A DNA stretch of 52,828 nt from assembly GCF_004362395.1 (NCBI RefSeq), contig NZ_SNWE01000028.1:1-52828 (forward strand), written 5' to 3'. Source of the DNA: Salegentibacter sp. 24. Lineage in GTDB: Bacteria > Bacteroidota > Bacteroidia > Flavobacteriales > Flavobacteriaceae. Of the stretch, positions 33,933 through 42,313 are shown in pieces; within the stretch, counting starts at the first letter, position 1; each line of letters begins with the position of its first letter. A model generated the notes under the pieces. It searched no databases, was not told where the DNA came from, and saw only the letters and a list, made by a program, of their open reading frames with translations. The position numbers were made by a program, and so were the translations under genes.

Positions 33933-35260
33933 ACTGCAACCTGTTCCGAAACAAATTCAAATCTAATCATTCCATCGAGGTCTATTGAAGTTAATTCAAT
34001 TTGATGCAAAGTGTTTATCAGCCCAGGATCCCATGGCGCTTTAACTTTGACGTAGTTCTCTGTGAACCCGTGTATATAACCTTCTTTGTTTTCACCTTCA
34101 AATAACACAGTGCAAATATTTCCTAACTGACTTTCATAAAAAGCTCTTCTCTTTTTAGCTGAAAGTCCGCGTAGCATTTTGCTTCGTTTTTTTCTCACCT
34201 TAGGAGGAACAACGCCTTCCATCTTTGCAGCAGGAGTATTATCTCTTTCAGAGTACGTAAAGACGTGCAGGTAAGAGATGTTCAATTCATTCAAATAATT
34301 GTATGTTTCCAAAAAATGCTCTTCAGTTTCTCCAGGGAAGCCAACTATTACATCTACCCCGATACATGCATTTGGCATCACCTCCTTTATTTGCTCTACC
34401 CTATTGGTGTAAAGAGAGCTCATATAGCGACGTTTCATTCTTTTGAGCAGATCATCACTTCCACTTTGCAGGGGAATATGAAAATGAGGCACAAACTTAT
34501 TGCTTTGAGCAACAAAGTCTATTGTTTCATTTTTTAGTAAATTCGGCTCTATAGAAGAAATCCGTAAACGTTCAATACCACCTACCTCATCTAAAGCTTT
34601 TACCAGGTCAAGAAAGGTATGTTCATGTTTTTTATTGCCAAACTCTCCTTTTCCGTAGTCCCCAATATTTACACCAGTAAGAACGATTTCCTTGATTCCT
34701 TTTGCTGAAATTTCCGCGGCGTTATTTAATACATTATCAAGTTTATCACTTCGAGAAATCCCACGTGCCAGAGGAATGGTGCAGTAAGTGCATTTATAAT
34801 CACAACCATCCTGCACTTTTAAAAAGGCTCGTGTTCTATCTCCTATTGAATAAGCCCCCACGTAAAAATCGGCTTCATCGATTTCACAGGAGTGTACTTC
34901 ACCAAAATCATTTTTAGAAAGATCATTCAGATAATCGGTAATTTTAAATTTTTCCGTGGCACCAAGCACTAAATCTACCCCATTAACATCGGCTAATTCT
35001 TCCGGTTTTAACTGTGCATAACAGCCCACGGCAATTACATAAGCATCTTCATTAACTTTTTGTGCCTGCTTTACAATTGTTTTAAATCGCTTATCGGCAT
35101 TTTCGGTAACCGAACAAGTATTGATCACATAAATATCTGCATTTTCCGTAAATTCAACACGCTCAAAACCTTCCTCTTTAAAAGATCTTGCGATGGTAGA
35201 AGTTTCTGAAAAATTGAGCTTGCAACCTAAGGTATAAAATGCGACCTTCTTATTATTCAT
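33929..35260 (-). CDS. mtaB: tRNA t6A37 methylthiotransferase
   Basis: This 443-residue radical-SAM enzyme has an N-terminal UPF0004 domain with Cys13, Cys49 and Cys80 (one 4Fe-4S cluster), the radical-SAM motif CDYKCTYC (Cys153, 157, 160) and a C-terminal TRAM-like region. LGCKLNFSE and the overall length fit MtaB, which converts t6A to ms2t6A at position 37 of tRNAs. The other methylthiotransferase families (MiaB, RimO) differ in the N-terminal motif. A -7 box lies 44 bases upstream. Confidence 0.93.
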   Translation of the reverse strand: MNNKKVAFYTLGCKLNFSETSTIARSFKEEGFERVEFTENADIYVINTCSVTENADKRFKTIVKQAQKVNEDAYVIAVGCYAQLKPEELADVNGVDLVLGATEKFKITDYLNDLSKNDFGEVHSCEIDEADFYVGAYSIGDRTRAFLKVQDGCDYKCTYCTIPLARGISRSDKLDNVLNNAAEISAKGIKEIVLTGVNIGDYGKGEFGNKKHEHTFLDLVKALDEVGGIERLRISSIEPNLLKNETIDFVAQSNKFVPHFHIPLQSGSDDLLKRMKRRYMSSLYTNRVEQIKEVMPNACIGVDVIVGFPGETEEHFLETYNYLNELNISYLHVFTYSERDNTPAAKMEGVVPPKVRKKRSKMLRGLSAKKRRAFYESQLGNICTVLFEGENKEGYIHGFTENYVKVKAPWDPGLINTLHQIELTSIDLDGMIRFEFVSEQVAV

Positions 35261-35303
35261 ACACCTGCCTGTTTCTGTAGAAGTTAAACGATTTTTAGGG
35301 CTG

Positions 35304-35311
35304 CAAAGATA
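35304..35311 (-). promoter_or_regulatory. -7 box TATCTTTG upstream of mtaB
   Basis: An exact TAnnTTTG on the minus strand, giving a leader of roughly 40 bases. Confidence 0.55.
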
Positions 35312-35519
35312 CCAACAATAATTGTTTTAAGAAAACATTGTTTTTTCGAACTTTTTTCCGAATCGATTCCAGTAGGTATAAACCGATTCATCAATCTTTA
35401 AATGATTATTTCCTAATTAATCCTAAACCTCAAAAAGCTCACGCTTTGCTACCCTGGGTAAGCCCTAAAGAAGCTTACTGGCAGGAAATCTGAAAACGGT
35501 GAAAGAATATCTGTTTGAT

Positions 35520-35972
35520 TTATGCTTTTTCTATAGCATTAATTATAATCTCAGGCTGGAGTATGATCTTGCTCTTTATAGAATTTGAGATTAAACAGGC
35601 TTTTTCACTTTTTTCTAAAATGTGCTTTGCTCTATCGGCATTCACCCTGTCGGCGATTTCCAGTATAGGATTTAAAAGAATCTCTGTCATTTGCCATTTT
35701 CCATCAACCTTATCAAGTTTTCCTATCGCTTTAGATCGAAAACTAATAAAATCTAGTTTAGAATTTTCGGCAATTGCTAAAAAAGTAGTCATTAAACAAC
35801 TTTCTACCGCAGCAACTAAAAAATGCTCCGGCGACCATATTTTAGGCATTCCCTTGGGGAAATCCGGGGGAGTTGCTGTTTCAATAGTATCAGTTAATTC
35901 GGGAGAACTAACTTCTCCCTTTCGGTCTGCTTTCCAAATAAGATCTACCTGGTATTTGTGATGCTCAGCCAT
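35520..35972 (-). CDS. OsmC/Ohr-type peroxiredoxin-like protein
   Basis: This 150-residue protein has the OsmC plan: an N-terminal beta layer (KYQVDLIWKADRKGEV), a helix with AVESCLMTTFLAIAENS (Cys59) and a second cysteine, Cys126, in KSEKACLISNSI. The paired cysteines fit thiol-dependent reduction of organic hydroperoxides in the cytosol. The first 15 residues suggest a YhfA/SACOL-like OsmC subgroup, but I cannot choose. It stands alone, 258 bases from mtaB. Confidence 0.85.
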   Translation of the reverse strand: MAEHHKYQVDLIWKADRKGEVSSPELTDTIETATPPDFPKGMPKIWSPEHFLVAAVESCLMTTFLAIAENSKLDFISFRSKAIGKLDKVDGKWQMTEILLNPILEIADRVNADRAKHILEKSEKACLISNSIKSKIILQPEIIINAIEKA

Positions 35973-36081
35973 AGCTTTATATTTCTTTACTACCCAGAAG
36001 GGTAATTTTCATCTACAAAGTAACAACCATTGAACACAATAAAATATGATTCAAATCAGCATCAGGGTAAAGAGAATTGAT

Positions 36082-37230
36082 TTAAGACGAAATAAACTCT
36101 TTTAAGGTATTGATTACATAATCTATTTCATCCTTGGTATTATACCTGGAAAATGAAAAACGCACTGATGGTTTTTTAAGGTCTTCTTCATCTAAAAAAG
36201 CATTCAATACGTGAGAACCTTTATCACTCCCACTCTGACAGGCGCTTCCCTTGGAACAAGCAATTCCCTTTAAATCCAACTGAAATAAAAGCATAAGGGC
36301 TTTATCGGCTGGAACTGGCAAACATACATTGATCAATGTATAGGTACTTTTATCCAGATCGGCACAATTACCATTAAACTTCACCTCAGGAATTTCGGTC
36401 TTTATTTTTTCAATAAAGTGAGTTTTTAAACCGGTGATATGAGTTTTTTCTTCCTCCAAATTATCTAAGGAAAGTTTTAATGCCTCCTCCAGACCAACTA
36501 TATTATGAACCCCCTCGGTACCTGCTCGATGTCCCCGCTCCTGCTCTCCTCCAAAAATAAGTGGCTTTAGGCCGCTGTTTTTTCTTATAAAAGCAAACCC
36601 CACGCCCTTCGGGCCGTGAAATTTATGAGCACTAACCGCGGTAAAATCAACCGGAATTTCACTGAAATCAAGATCGTAATGCCCTACTGACTGCACGCAA
36701 TCGGAATGAAATAAAGCGCCATGTTCTTTACAAAGGCTGCCAACTTTTTTAATATCCAGCTTATTTCCAATTTCATTGTTTACGTGCATTAAACTGACCA
36801 ATGTTTTCTTATCGGAAATTTTTAGCAGTTCTTCTAAATGAGCTGTTTTTATATTTCCCAGAGAATCCAGTTCGAGGTAAACTACTTCAACATCAAAACA
36901 ATCCTGAAGCTGCTCTACGGTATATAAAACCGCATGATGTTCTATTTTTGATGTAATAATTCGCCTTACTCCCAGATCTCGGATCGCAGAATTTAACGCA
37001 AGATTATCCGCTTCAGTTCCCCCGGAGGTAAACACTATTTCTGAAGCTTTTACCTTTAAATAACAAGCAACAGTTTTACGGGCCTGCTCAATTAGCGACT
37101 TGGCCGATCTTCCAAAAGAATGGGTAGAAGAAGGGTTTCCGTAGACCTCCTGCATAACAGTAATCATTCGGTCTATAACTTCATCACGCATTTGCGTGGT
37201 AGCGGCTGAATCGAGATATACATTTTTCAT
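36082..37230 (-). CDS. Cysteine desulfurase, NifS/IscS-like
   Basis: This 382-residue PLP enzyme has Lys203 (AVSAHKFHGPKG) for the cofactor and Cys331 in GSACQSG as the sulfur-carrying residue, with SGGTEADNLAL and HHA near residue 100 binding PLP. It releases sulfur from cysteine, for Fe-S clusters or tRNA thiolation. No iscU, iscR or mnmA is adjacent, so its partner is not visible. The -7 box ends only 6 bases before the ATG, so the transcript is probably leaderless. Confidence 0.92.
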   Translation of the reverse strand: MKNVYLDSAATTQMRDEVIDRMITVMQEVYGNPSSTHSFGRSAKSLIEQARKTVACYLKVKASEIVFTSGGTEADNLALNSAIRDLGVRRIITSKIEHHAVLYTVEQLQDCFDVEVVYLELDSLGNIKTAHLEELLKISDKKTLVSLMHVNNEIGNKLDIKKVGSLCKEHGALFHSDCVQSVGHYDLDFSEIPVDFTAVSAHKFHGPKGVGFAFIRKNSGLKPLIFGGEQERGHRAGTEGVHNIVGLEEALKLSLDNLEEEKTHITGLKTHFIEKIKTEIPEVKFNGNCADLDKSTYTLINVCLPVPADKALMLLFQLDLKGIACSKGSACQSGSDKGSHVLNAFLDEEDLKKPSVRFSFSRYNTKDEIDYVINTLKEFISS

Positions 37231-37235
37231 GGCCG

Positions 37236-37243
37236 CAAAATTA
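37236..37243 (-). promoter_or_regulatory. -7 box TAATTTTG directly at the cysteine desulfurase start
   Basis: An exact TAnnTTTG on the minus strand, with 5 bases between its last G and the ATG. Transcription would begin at or next to the start codon. Confidence 0.6.
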
Positions 37244-37294
37244 AACGAAATAAAATTATTTGAAAGAACCTACCCAAAAAATCCTTAATTCCGC

Positions 37295-37302
37295 TATTTT
37301 TG
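37295..37302 (+). promoter_or_regulatory. -7 box TATTTTTG upstream of the Asp-rich lipoprotein
   Basis: An exact TAnnTTTG lies 26 bases before the ATG at 37329. Confidence 0.6.
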
Positions 37303-37328
37303 TTTCATAAGCATATTTAATTTCTCCT

Positions 37329-38348
37329 ATGAAAAAGATTCTTGTAATACTCTTATTTTCCATTGGCCTATACTCTTGTGACGACGGGGATATCAGTGTA
37401 ACCAATTTTGATTTTGAAGAAAGTAACCTTGAAATTTGCGAAATTGGTGATAAAAAGATTCTTTGGGTAGTCAATAATAGCGATGTAAATGAATCCATGT
37501 CCTTAGAACTTGCTGAAAGCAGTTTAATAGATGACCTGGAAGAAGACCTATTAACATTAAATGTAGAGGATACATTGGAATTCACTTTAGCAGGTAATAA
37601 CCGACTTGTGTACAGGATTTATGATGGAGAGATTAATGGGAATGAATATTTCTGCCAGGGGATTCCACCCGGTTCACCCAGGGTATTGGAAGAGTATATT
37701 TCACAAGGAGGAACAGTAAGAATCATAACAAATTATAATGATCTTTCCTTCAGTGCTGATTCCGATGGTGATGAGTTGGAAAATGGTGAAGAAGGTTTCG
37801 ATCCGGAAGGAGGGAATCATTTAGATACCGATAATGATGGAATTCCAGATTATCTCGATATTGATGACGATAACGACAATGCACCAACTGAAAGAGAATT
37901 AACTGCAGATCCTGGTGAACCTACCACGGAAGGTGGAGATCTGGATACAGATCAAGACGGGCTGCCAAATTATTTAGATCCTGATGATGATGACGATGGG
38001 GTTTTAACCCGCTACGAAGTACGGCAGTCTGATATAGAAGACGGAAATTTAGATCCGCTTTTACTGACTACTTCTGATGATGGTACTCCTAACTACCTGG
38101 TGGAGGAACTGGAAAACCCTTCTTTTATCCATGAGCTTCAAATAGATCATAGTATCCAAAGATCTTATCGGTCTTTTATTCGAATTATGGATTTAGATTT
38201 AGCTCCCGATGAAGGTGAAATAGAAAATATTCGGTTTGATTTTTATGACTTCGGGGTATTTGTTTCTGACCAGATAATTTTTATACAATTAACCGACCAG
38301 CAGTTAGAAAACCAGGAAGAAGAAGAAGAAGAAACTACCGCACCTTAA
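37329..38348 (+). CDS. Lipoprotein with thrombospondin type 3-like calcium-binding repeats
   Basis: This 339-residue protein has a lipobox LYSC (Cys near 17) followed by DDGD, an acidic patch fitting surface export. After about 130 residues comes an Asp-rich tract (about 140-220) with repeats of the kind DTDNDGIPDYLDIDDDND and DTDQDGLPNYLDPDDDDDG. These are TSP3-type loops that bind calcium and act as stiff spacers. A C-terminal beta-rich domain and a final EEEEEE run follow. It is probably a surface-exposed calcium-stabilised protein. Its stop overlaps that of the Smr gene by 4 bases (TTAA at 38345-38348). Confidence 0.82.
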   Translation: MKKILVILLFSIGLYSCDDGDISVTNFDFEESNLEICEIGDKKILWVVNNSDVNESMSLELAESSLIDDLEEDLLTLNVEDTLEFTLAGNNRLVYRIYDGEINGNEYFCQGIPPGSPRVLEEYISQGGTVRIITNYNDLSFSADSDGDELENGEEGFDPEGGNHLDTDNDGIPDYLDIDDDNDNAPTERELTADPGEPTTEGGDLDTDQDGLPNYLDPDDDDDGVLTRYEVRQSDIEDGNLDPLLLTTSDDGTPNYLVEELENPSFIHELQIDHSIQRSYRSFIRIMDLDLAPDEGEIENIRFDFYDFGVFVSDQIIFIQLTDQQLENQEEEEEETTAP

Positions 38349-38890
38349 GCATTCTGAAAAAAATATACTTCTGTAGCCCCGAGACCGTATTTTTGATAAT
38401 CGGCATCATAAAATTTCAGGTTATCGTAGCGCCCGAGTAAAAAGTCCAGTTCGGCTTTTAACACCCCCTCCCCTACACCGTGAATAAAGACAATTTTTTG
38501 GATTCGTTTCCTCATCGCAAAGTCCAGTTGCCTTTTTGCTGTTTCCATTTGAAGGTTTAACATATCATAATTACTCATTCCTCGAGAAGAATGGGTTAGC
38601 TTTTCTATATGCAGATCCACTTCCATTGGAGGAAGGTTTCTTTCTTTTGGTTTTACTCGTTGCGACTTTGGCTTTGGGGGCAGTTTTTTTTCTTTTATAA
38701 CTTCCTCAAAATCCACATCTTCAGGCAGAGCTTCAATTGGTGTTTCAATTTTCACCAGTTCTTCTATTGCAAATTCCATTTCAAAACCATCGGTAGTTTC
38801 AATATAAACAGAACCAGCTTGAACTTTTACAACCACACCTTCAAGCACATCATCTAAAACTGCAACTTTATCTCCTATTTTTAGCTCCAT
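38345..38890 (-). CDS. Smr-domain protein
   Basis: This 181-residue protein has an N-terminal beta-rich part (residues 1-50, KIGDKVAVLDDVLEGVVVKVQ, an SH3/KOW-like barrel), a Pro/Lys linker and an Smr domain from about 88 with VDLHIE (91-96) and FIHGVGEGVLKAEL (135-148), the DLHG-like and HGxG motifs. Smr domains nick or bind nucleic acids; those in MutS2 act on branched DNA or stalled ribosomes. Here there is no MutS2 ATPase part. Its ATG overlaps the stop of the upstream small membrane gene by one base. Confidence 0.87.
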   Translation of the reverse strand: MELKIGDKVAVLDDVLEGVVVKVQAGSVYIETTDGFEMEFAIEELVKIETPIEALPEDVDFEEVIKEKKLPPKPKSQRVKPKERNLPPMEVDLHIEKLTHSSRGMSNYDMLNLQMETAKRQLDFAMRKRIQKIVFIHGVGEGVLKAELDFLLGRYDNLKFYDADYQKYGLGATEVYFFQNA

Positions 38891-39087
38891 TATTCGTTAT
38901 TTTCGTCTTCCTTATGATCGTCTTTTGTTGCCACCCAAAAATTTGTCGCGCGGTAGAGACCTAGCATAATTATTATAAGTCCGACAATTTTAAAATAAGC
39001 ATGAGCATTTTCAGCAGCAATAGCGTAAATTAAAAGTCCACCTCCAACTGCTATTAAGATCGTATTTAATACTTGAGAATTATTCAT
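38890..39087 (-). CDS. Small two-helix membrane protein
   Basis: This 65-residue protein has two hydrophobic segments (VLNTILIAVGGGLLIYAIA and YFKIVGLIIIMLGLYRATN) and an acidic tail ending EDENNE. Its stop overlaps the Smr start by one base (translational coupling), and a -7 box lies 60 bases upstream, so it heads a two-gene operon. Function is unknown. Confidence 0.78.
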   Translation of the reverse strand: MNNSQVLNTILIAVGGGLLIYAIAAENAHAYFKIVGLIIIMLGLYRATNFWVATKDDHKEDENNE

Positions 39088-39147
39088 TTTTTTACCTGTT
39101 ATCCCTTATTTATAAATTAATAAAAATAACGGTTCTTGTATTTTCTG

Positions 39148-39155
39148 CAAAGTTA
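39148..39155 (-). promoter_or_regulatory. -7 box TAACTTTG for the small membrane protein/Smr operon
   Basis: An exact TAnnTTTG on the minus strand, about 60 bases before the ATG at 39087. Confidence 0.5.
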
Positions 39156-39163
39156 CAGGAATT

Positions 39164-39973
39164 ATGAGGCAAATGTACTTCTTAGTTTTTATTTTCTCTT
39201 TTTACGACACAAATGCCCAGTTGCATTCTTCTCCAAGGTCAATCATAGATACCGTGATTTTCTATAAAAATGCTTACAGATTTTGTGCCCTAAAAAGTAA
39301 TGATTCTTTTTCCTGCGGAGTATTCAAAGCATATATCGACCAAAAAAAAGAAATCGGAAGGCTTAAGGAAAACCTCCGGGTGGGATACAGCTGCGTACAT
39401 CATGGATTTTTACAAACCGGAAAAAAAGAAAGTCATATTGGCTTAAAAATTACTCCACATGGATTTAAAAAAGATAATGCACAGATCTTCGAGTTTAAAA
39501 ATCGACAAAGAAGGAAAATTCCATTAATAAAGCTCGACATAGATTTTAATAATCTATATTCACGAGCCTTGCTTTTAACTTTTAGGGAAGATTCATCCAG
39601 AGATGAAGATTGGGCTATGGATGCTAGGATAAGCAACGTATTGGAAAATGATGTTGGCTGGAATATTCAGCAAACTTTTTACAATATTCAGGTGAGGCCA
39701 TTTCGAAAAAACGATAAAATTCCATTAATTATTGAATTAATCCATGCTAGAAAACTTCGTTTCAGTTTACAGGATTTCGAATCTTTTGAGATTGATGAAA
39801 TATATCTTTTTGATGCCGAATTAAAAACCTATCATCAATTACATAAAGGTGATGTTTTTATAGACTTAAAAAAAGGCAGGTATAGTAATCGATTTTTTAT
39901 TAGTTTTATGCAGGAAAAGAGGAAAAACCTCAATTTGAAATATCTGAAAAGTACAAAAAGCTTTGATCTCTGA
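39164..39973 (+). CDS. Secreted protein of unknown function
   Basis: This 269-residue protein has a signal peptide ending near TNAQ (residue 18). The mature part is basic and beta-rich, with several Lys-Lys pairs and two cysteines close together (FCALKSNDSFSCG near 41-53) that could form a disulfide. I recognise no family or motif. It appears monocistronic, followed by about 200 bases without a clear feature. Confidence 0.75.
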   Translation: MRQMYFLVFIFSFYDTNAQLHSSPRSIIDTVIFYKNAYRFCALKSNDSFSCGVFKAYIDQKKEIGRLKENLRVGYSCVHHGFLQTGKKESHIGLKITPHGFKKDNAQIFEFKNRQRRKIPLIKLDIDFNNLYSRALLLTFREDSSRDEDWAMDARISNVLENDVGWNIQQTFYNIQVRPFRKNDKIPLIIELIHARKLRFSLQDFESFEIDEIYLFDAELKTYHQLHKGDVFIDLKKGRYSNRFFISFMQEKRKNLNLKYLKSTKSFDL

Positions 39974-40172
39974 TGTGCTTTCCTTGTGGAAACAAAAAGA
40001 AACAAGAATCTTTAGATATCTAAAGAGAAAAAATAGTCTATAATAAAATCATGCTATCGGGAAGTGATACATATGCTTTGCTGCTTTTAGATTTGCAGAA
40101 CGCGAATTATGTCCTAAAAACAACCTCTATTAAAAATTTTATATTCACCAGGAGTAGCGATAAAAATTAGTT

Positions 40173-40466
40173 ATGGAAGAATATATGTTGCCCTGTCTTA
40201 ACAAAAGTCTCTTTGGCGTAGACTGTTTTGGTTGTGGTGGACAACGAGCTTTATTAATGGTTTTCCGGGCAGAATTTCACCAGGCTTTTATTATGTTCCC
40301 GGCTATTTACCCCATTCTATTTTTATTCTGTTTCTTAATTCTGAACCTCTTTGTGAAATTCAGGTATGATTTTCAAATAAAAATCGCGCTAATTATTTTT
40401 AGTGGCGCGGTAATGCTAATTAGCTATTTAATAAAAATGAATAATTTTATACAACTAACCCAATAA
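40173..40466 (+). CDS. DUF2752 family membrane protein
   Basis: This 97-residue protein has the DUF2752 signature near the N-terminus (LPCLNKSLFGVDCFGCGGQRALL, Cys18 and Cys21 in CxxCG) and two or three membrane segments. The Cys pair could bind metal or form a disulfide. The function of the family is unknown. It is paired with the CCC-motif protein 10 bases downstream. Confidence 0.85.
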   Translation: MEEYMLPCLNKSLFGVDCFGCGGQRALLMVFRAEFHQAFIMFPAIYPILFLFCFLILNLFVKFRYDFQIKIALIIFSGAVMLISYLIKMNNFIQLTQ

Positions 40467-40476
40467 ACCAAACTTT

Positions 40477-40809
40477 ATGGAAAGACAACAATTACCCAAT
40501 TCAACTTTAATTTTAATTTTCGGAATCCTTTCAATAATAGGTTGCTGCTGCTACGGAGTACTAGGAATCATTTTCGGAATTATCGCCCTGGTGATGTCAA
40601 AACGTGCCACGGAAATCTACAATGCTCAACCCGACTTATACACCGGTTACCAAAATGTAAAAACCGGAAAAATCCTGGCAATTATAGGTCTTGCATTAAG
40701 CGCAATTAGTTTAATAAGTTCCATTGTAATGCTTATAATGTATGGTGGAGTAGAAGGAATCTATGAAATGCAAGAAGAAATTTTAAGAGGAATTGAACAA
40801 AATCAATAA
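40477..40809 (+). CDS. CCC-motif membrane protein (DUF4190-like)
   Basis: This 110-residue protein has two membrane segments. The first contains IIGCCCYGVLGIIFGIIALVMSKRA, with Cys23-25, and the second is KILAIIGLALSAISLISSIVMLIMYGG. The CCC tripeptide at the membrane face is the mark of this flavobacterial family. Its role is not known. It is cotranscribed with DUF2752 and ends ahead of a strong terminator. Confidence 0.87.
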   Translation: MERQQLPNSTLILIFGILSIIGCCCYGVLGIIFGIIALVMSKRATEIYNAQPDLYTGYQNVKTGKILAIIGLALSAISLISSIVMLIMYGGVEGIYEMQEEILRGIEQNQ

Positions 40810-40830
40810 TCAATATTTCTTTCTAGAATC

Positions 40831-40859
40831 AAAAAGCCAGCTAAAAAAGCTGGCTTTTT
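40831..40859. terminator. Bidirectional terminator between the CCC-motif gene and rocD
   Basis: A 12-bp stem, AAAAAGCCAGCT against AGCTGGCTTTTT, encloses a 5-base loop. A- and T-runs on either side serve both converging genes. Confidence 0.92.
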
Positions 40860-40888
40860 AATTTGATATTTCAGTTCAGAAATCTTAT

Positions 40889-42139
40889 TTATTTCTCAAA
40901 CTGTTTCAGGGTAGAAGTAATTATATCTACACAATCCCTGATCTGTTCTTCACTCATCACTAATGGTGGAGCGAATCGAATAATATTTCCATGGGTAGGT
41001 TTTGCTAAAAGTCCATTTTCTTTTAGCGCCATACAAATATCCCAGGCTGTTGAACTATCTTCCGAATCATTGATAACGATAGCATTAAGCAAACCTTTAC
41101 CCCTTACCAATTCTACGATATTTGAATTGCGAATAAAATCATTGAGTAGCTTTCTGAAAAGATTTCCTAATTTTTCAGCGTTTTCAGCTAAACTCTCATC
41201 CCGGATAACCTCAAGAGCCGCAGTTGCCACAGCACCGGCTAAAGGATTACCTCCAAAAGTAGATCCATGTTGACCGGGTTGGATAACATCCATCACCTCG
41301 TTATTGGCTAAAACGGCTGATACAGGATAAACACCTCCGGAAATAGCTTTTCCAAGAATAAGCATATCTGGCTTTACGTCTTCATGATCTACTGCCAGTA
41401 GCTTACCGGTACGGGCGATTCCTGTTTGCACTTCGTCAGCGATAAACAAAGCATTATTCTCCTTACAAAGTTCACGCGCTCTTTTCAGGTATCCTTCCGA
41501 AGGCACATAAACTCCGGCCTCTCCCTGGATTGGTTCTACCAAAAAACCTGCAATATTATCATTTTCCCTAAGCACTTTTTCCAGGGCATCAATATCATCA
41601 TAAGGTATTTTGATAAATCCTGGCGTATATGGTCCAAAATTCTTTCTGGCTCCTTCATCATTCGAGAATGAAATAATTGTGGTGGTTCTGCCATGAAAGT
41701 TATTTTCACATACAATAATTTGAGCTTCAGTTTCTTTTACTCCTTTTCTTTCGTAAGCCCATTTTCTTGCAATTTTAATTGCAGTCTCGACTGCTTCTGC
41801 CCCGGTATTCATAGGTAGCAATTTGTCGAATTTAAAGTAATCCGTAGCAAACTTTTCATAAGGTCCTAACACATCGTTATGAAATGCCCGGGAGGTGAGG
41901 GTTAAGGTAGAAGCCTGGTTACATAGTGCCTCTACAATTTTCGGATGGCAATGTCCCTGGTTTACCGCAGAATAAGCTGAAAGAAAATCGTAATATTTAT
42001 TTCCTTCTACATCCCATACGTGCACGCCCTCGCCACGACTAAGCACTACAGGCAAAGGATGATAATTATGAGCTCCGTGATGGTCTTCTAATTCAATAGC
42101 TTCTTTTGAAGATGTGATTTTTGGTAATGACATGTTCAA
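40889..42139 (-). CDS. rocD: Ornithine-oxoacid aminotransferase
   Basis: This 416-residue class III aminotransferase has PLP lysine Lys264 (LILGKAISGG), NTGAEAVETAIKIARKW, NNFHGRTTTIISFSND and IADEVQTGIARTGKL. These match ornithine delta-aminotransferase more closely than acetylornithine or GABA aminotransferases (YYDFLSAYSAVNQGHCHP). It converts ornithine and 2-oxoglutarate to glutamate semialdehyde and glutamate, linking arginine and proline metabolism. No arginine genes are adjacent. Confidence 0.92.
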   Translation of the reverse strand: MNMSLPKITSSKEAIELEDHHGAHNYHPLPVVLSRGEGVHVWDVEGNKYYDFLSAYSAVNQGHCHPKIVEALCNQASTLTLTSRAFHNDVLGPYEKFATDYFKFDKLLPMNTGAEAVETAIKIARKWAYERKGVKETEAQIIVCENNFHGRTTTIISFSNDEGARKNFGPYTPGFIKIPYDDIDALEKVLRENDNIAGFLVEPIQGEAGVYVPSEGYLKRARELCKENNALFIADEVQTGIARTGKLLAVDHEDVKPDMLILGKAISGGVYPVSAVLANNEVMDVIQPGQHGSTFGGNPLAGAVATAALEVIRDESLAENAEKLGNLFRKLLNDFIRNSNIVELVRGKGLLNAIVINDSEDSSTAWDICMALKENGLLAKPTHGNIIRFAPPLVMSEEQIRDCVDIITSTLKQFEK

Positions 42140-42301
42140 TTTTTTTTAAAAATCAATAATTCTATAATTCCTTCTTTTGTGCCTTTTCCTTTAAAAACCC
42201 GGTCACATGGGAGAGAAATCATCCATTATTCAATTTTCGCAAATTACTAAATGTTTGTCGAAATTTTGAAGAACACAGGGAATAAATCTTCACAATTATT
42301 C

Positions 42302-42309
42302 TATTTTTG
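42302..42309 (+). promoter_or_regulatory. -7 box TATTTTTG directly at the rlmD start
   Basis: An exact TAnnTTTG ends 4 bases before the ATG at 42314. The mRNA should be leaderless, and this decides against the in-frame ATG at 42251, which lies upstream of the promoter. Confidence 0.65.
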
Positions 42310-42313
42310 CGCT

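Noticed and set aside
37770-38010. Repetitive GAT-rich DNA considered as a repeat array or CRISPR
   Set aside because: The repetition comes from the Asp-rich codons of calcium-binding repeats in a continuous reading frame. There are no regular spacers.
40863-41273. 136-codon plus-strand reading frame across the 3' part of rocD
   Set aside because: It is antisense to a clear aminotransferase gene and has no independent support.
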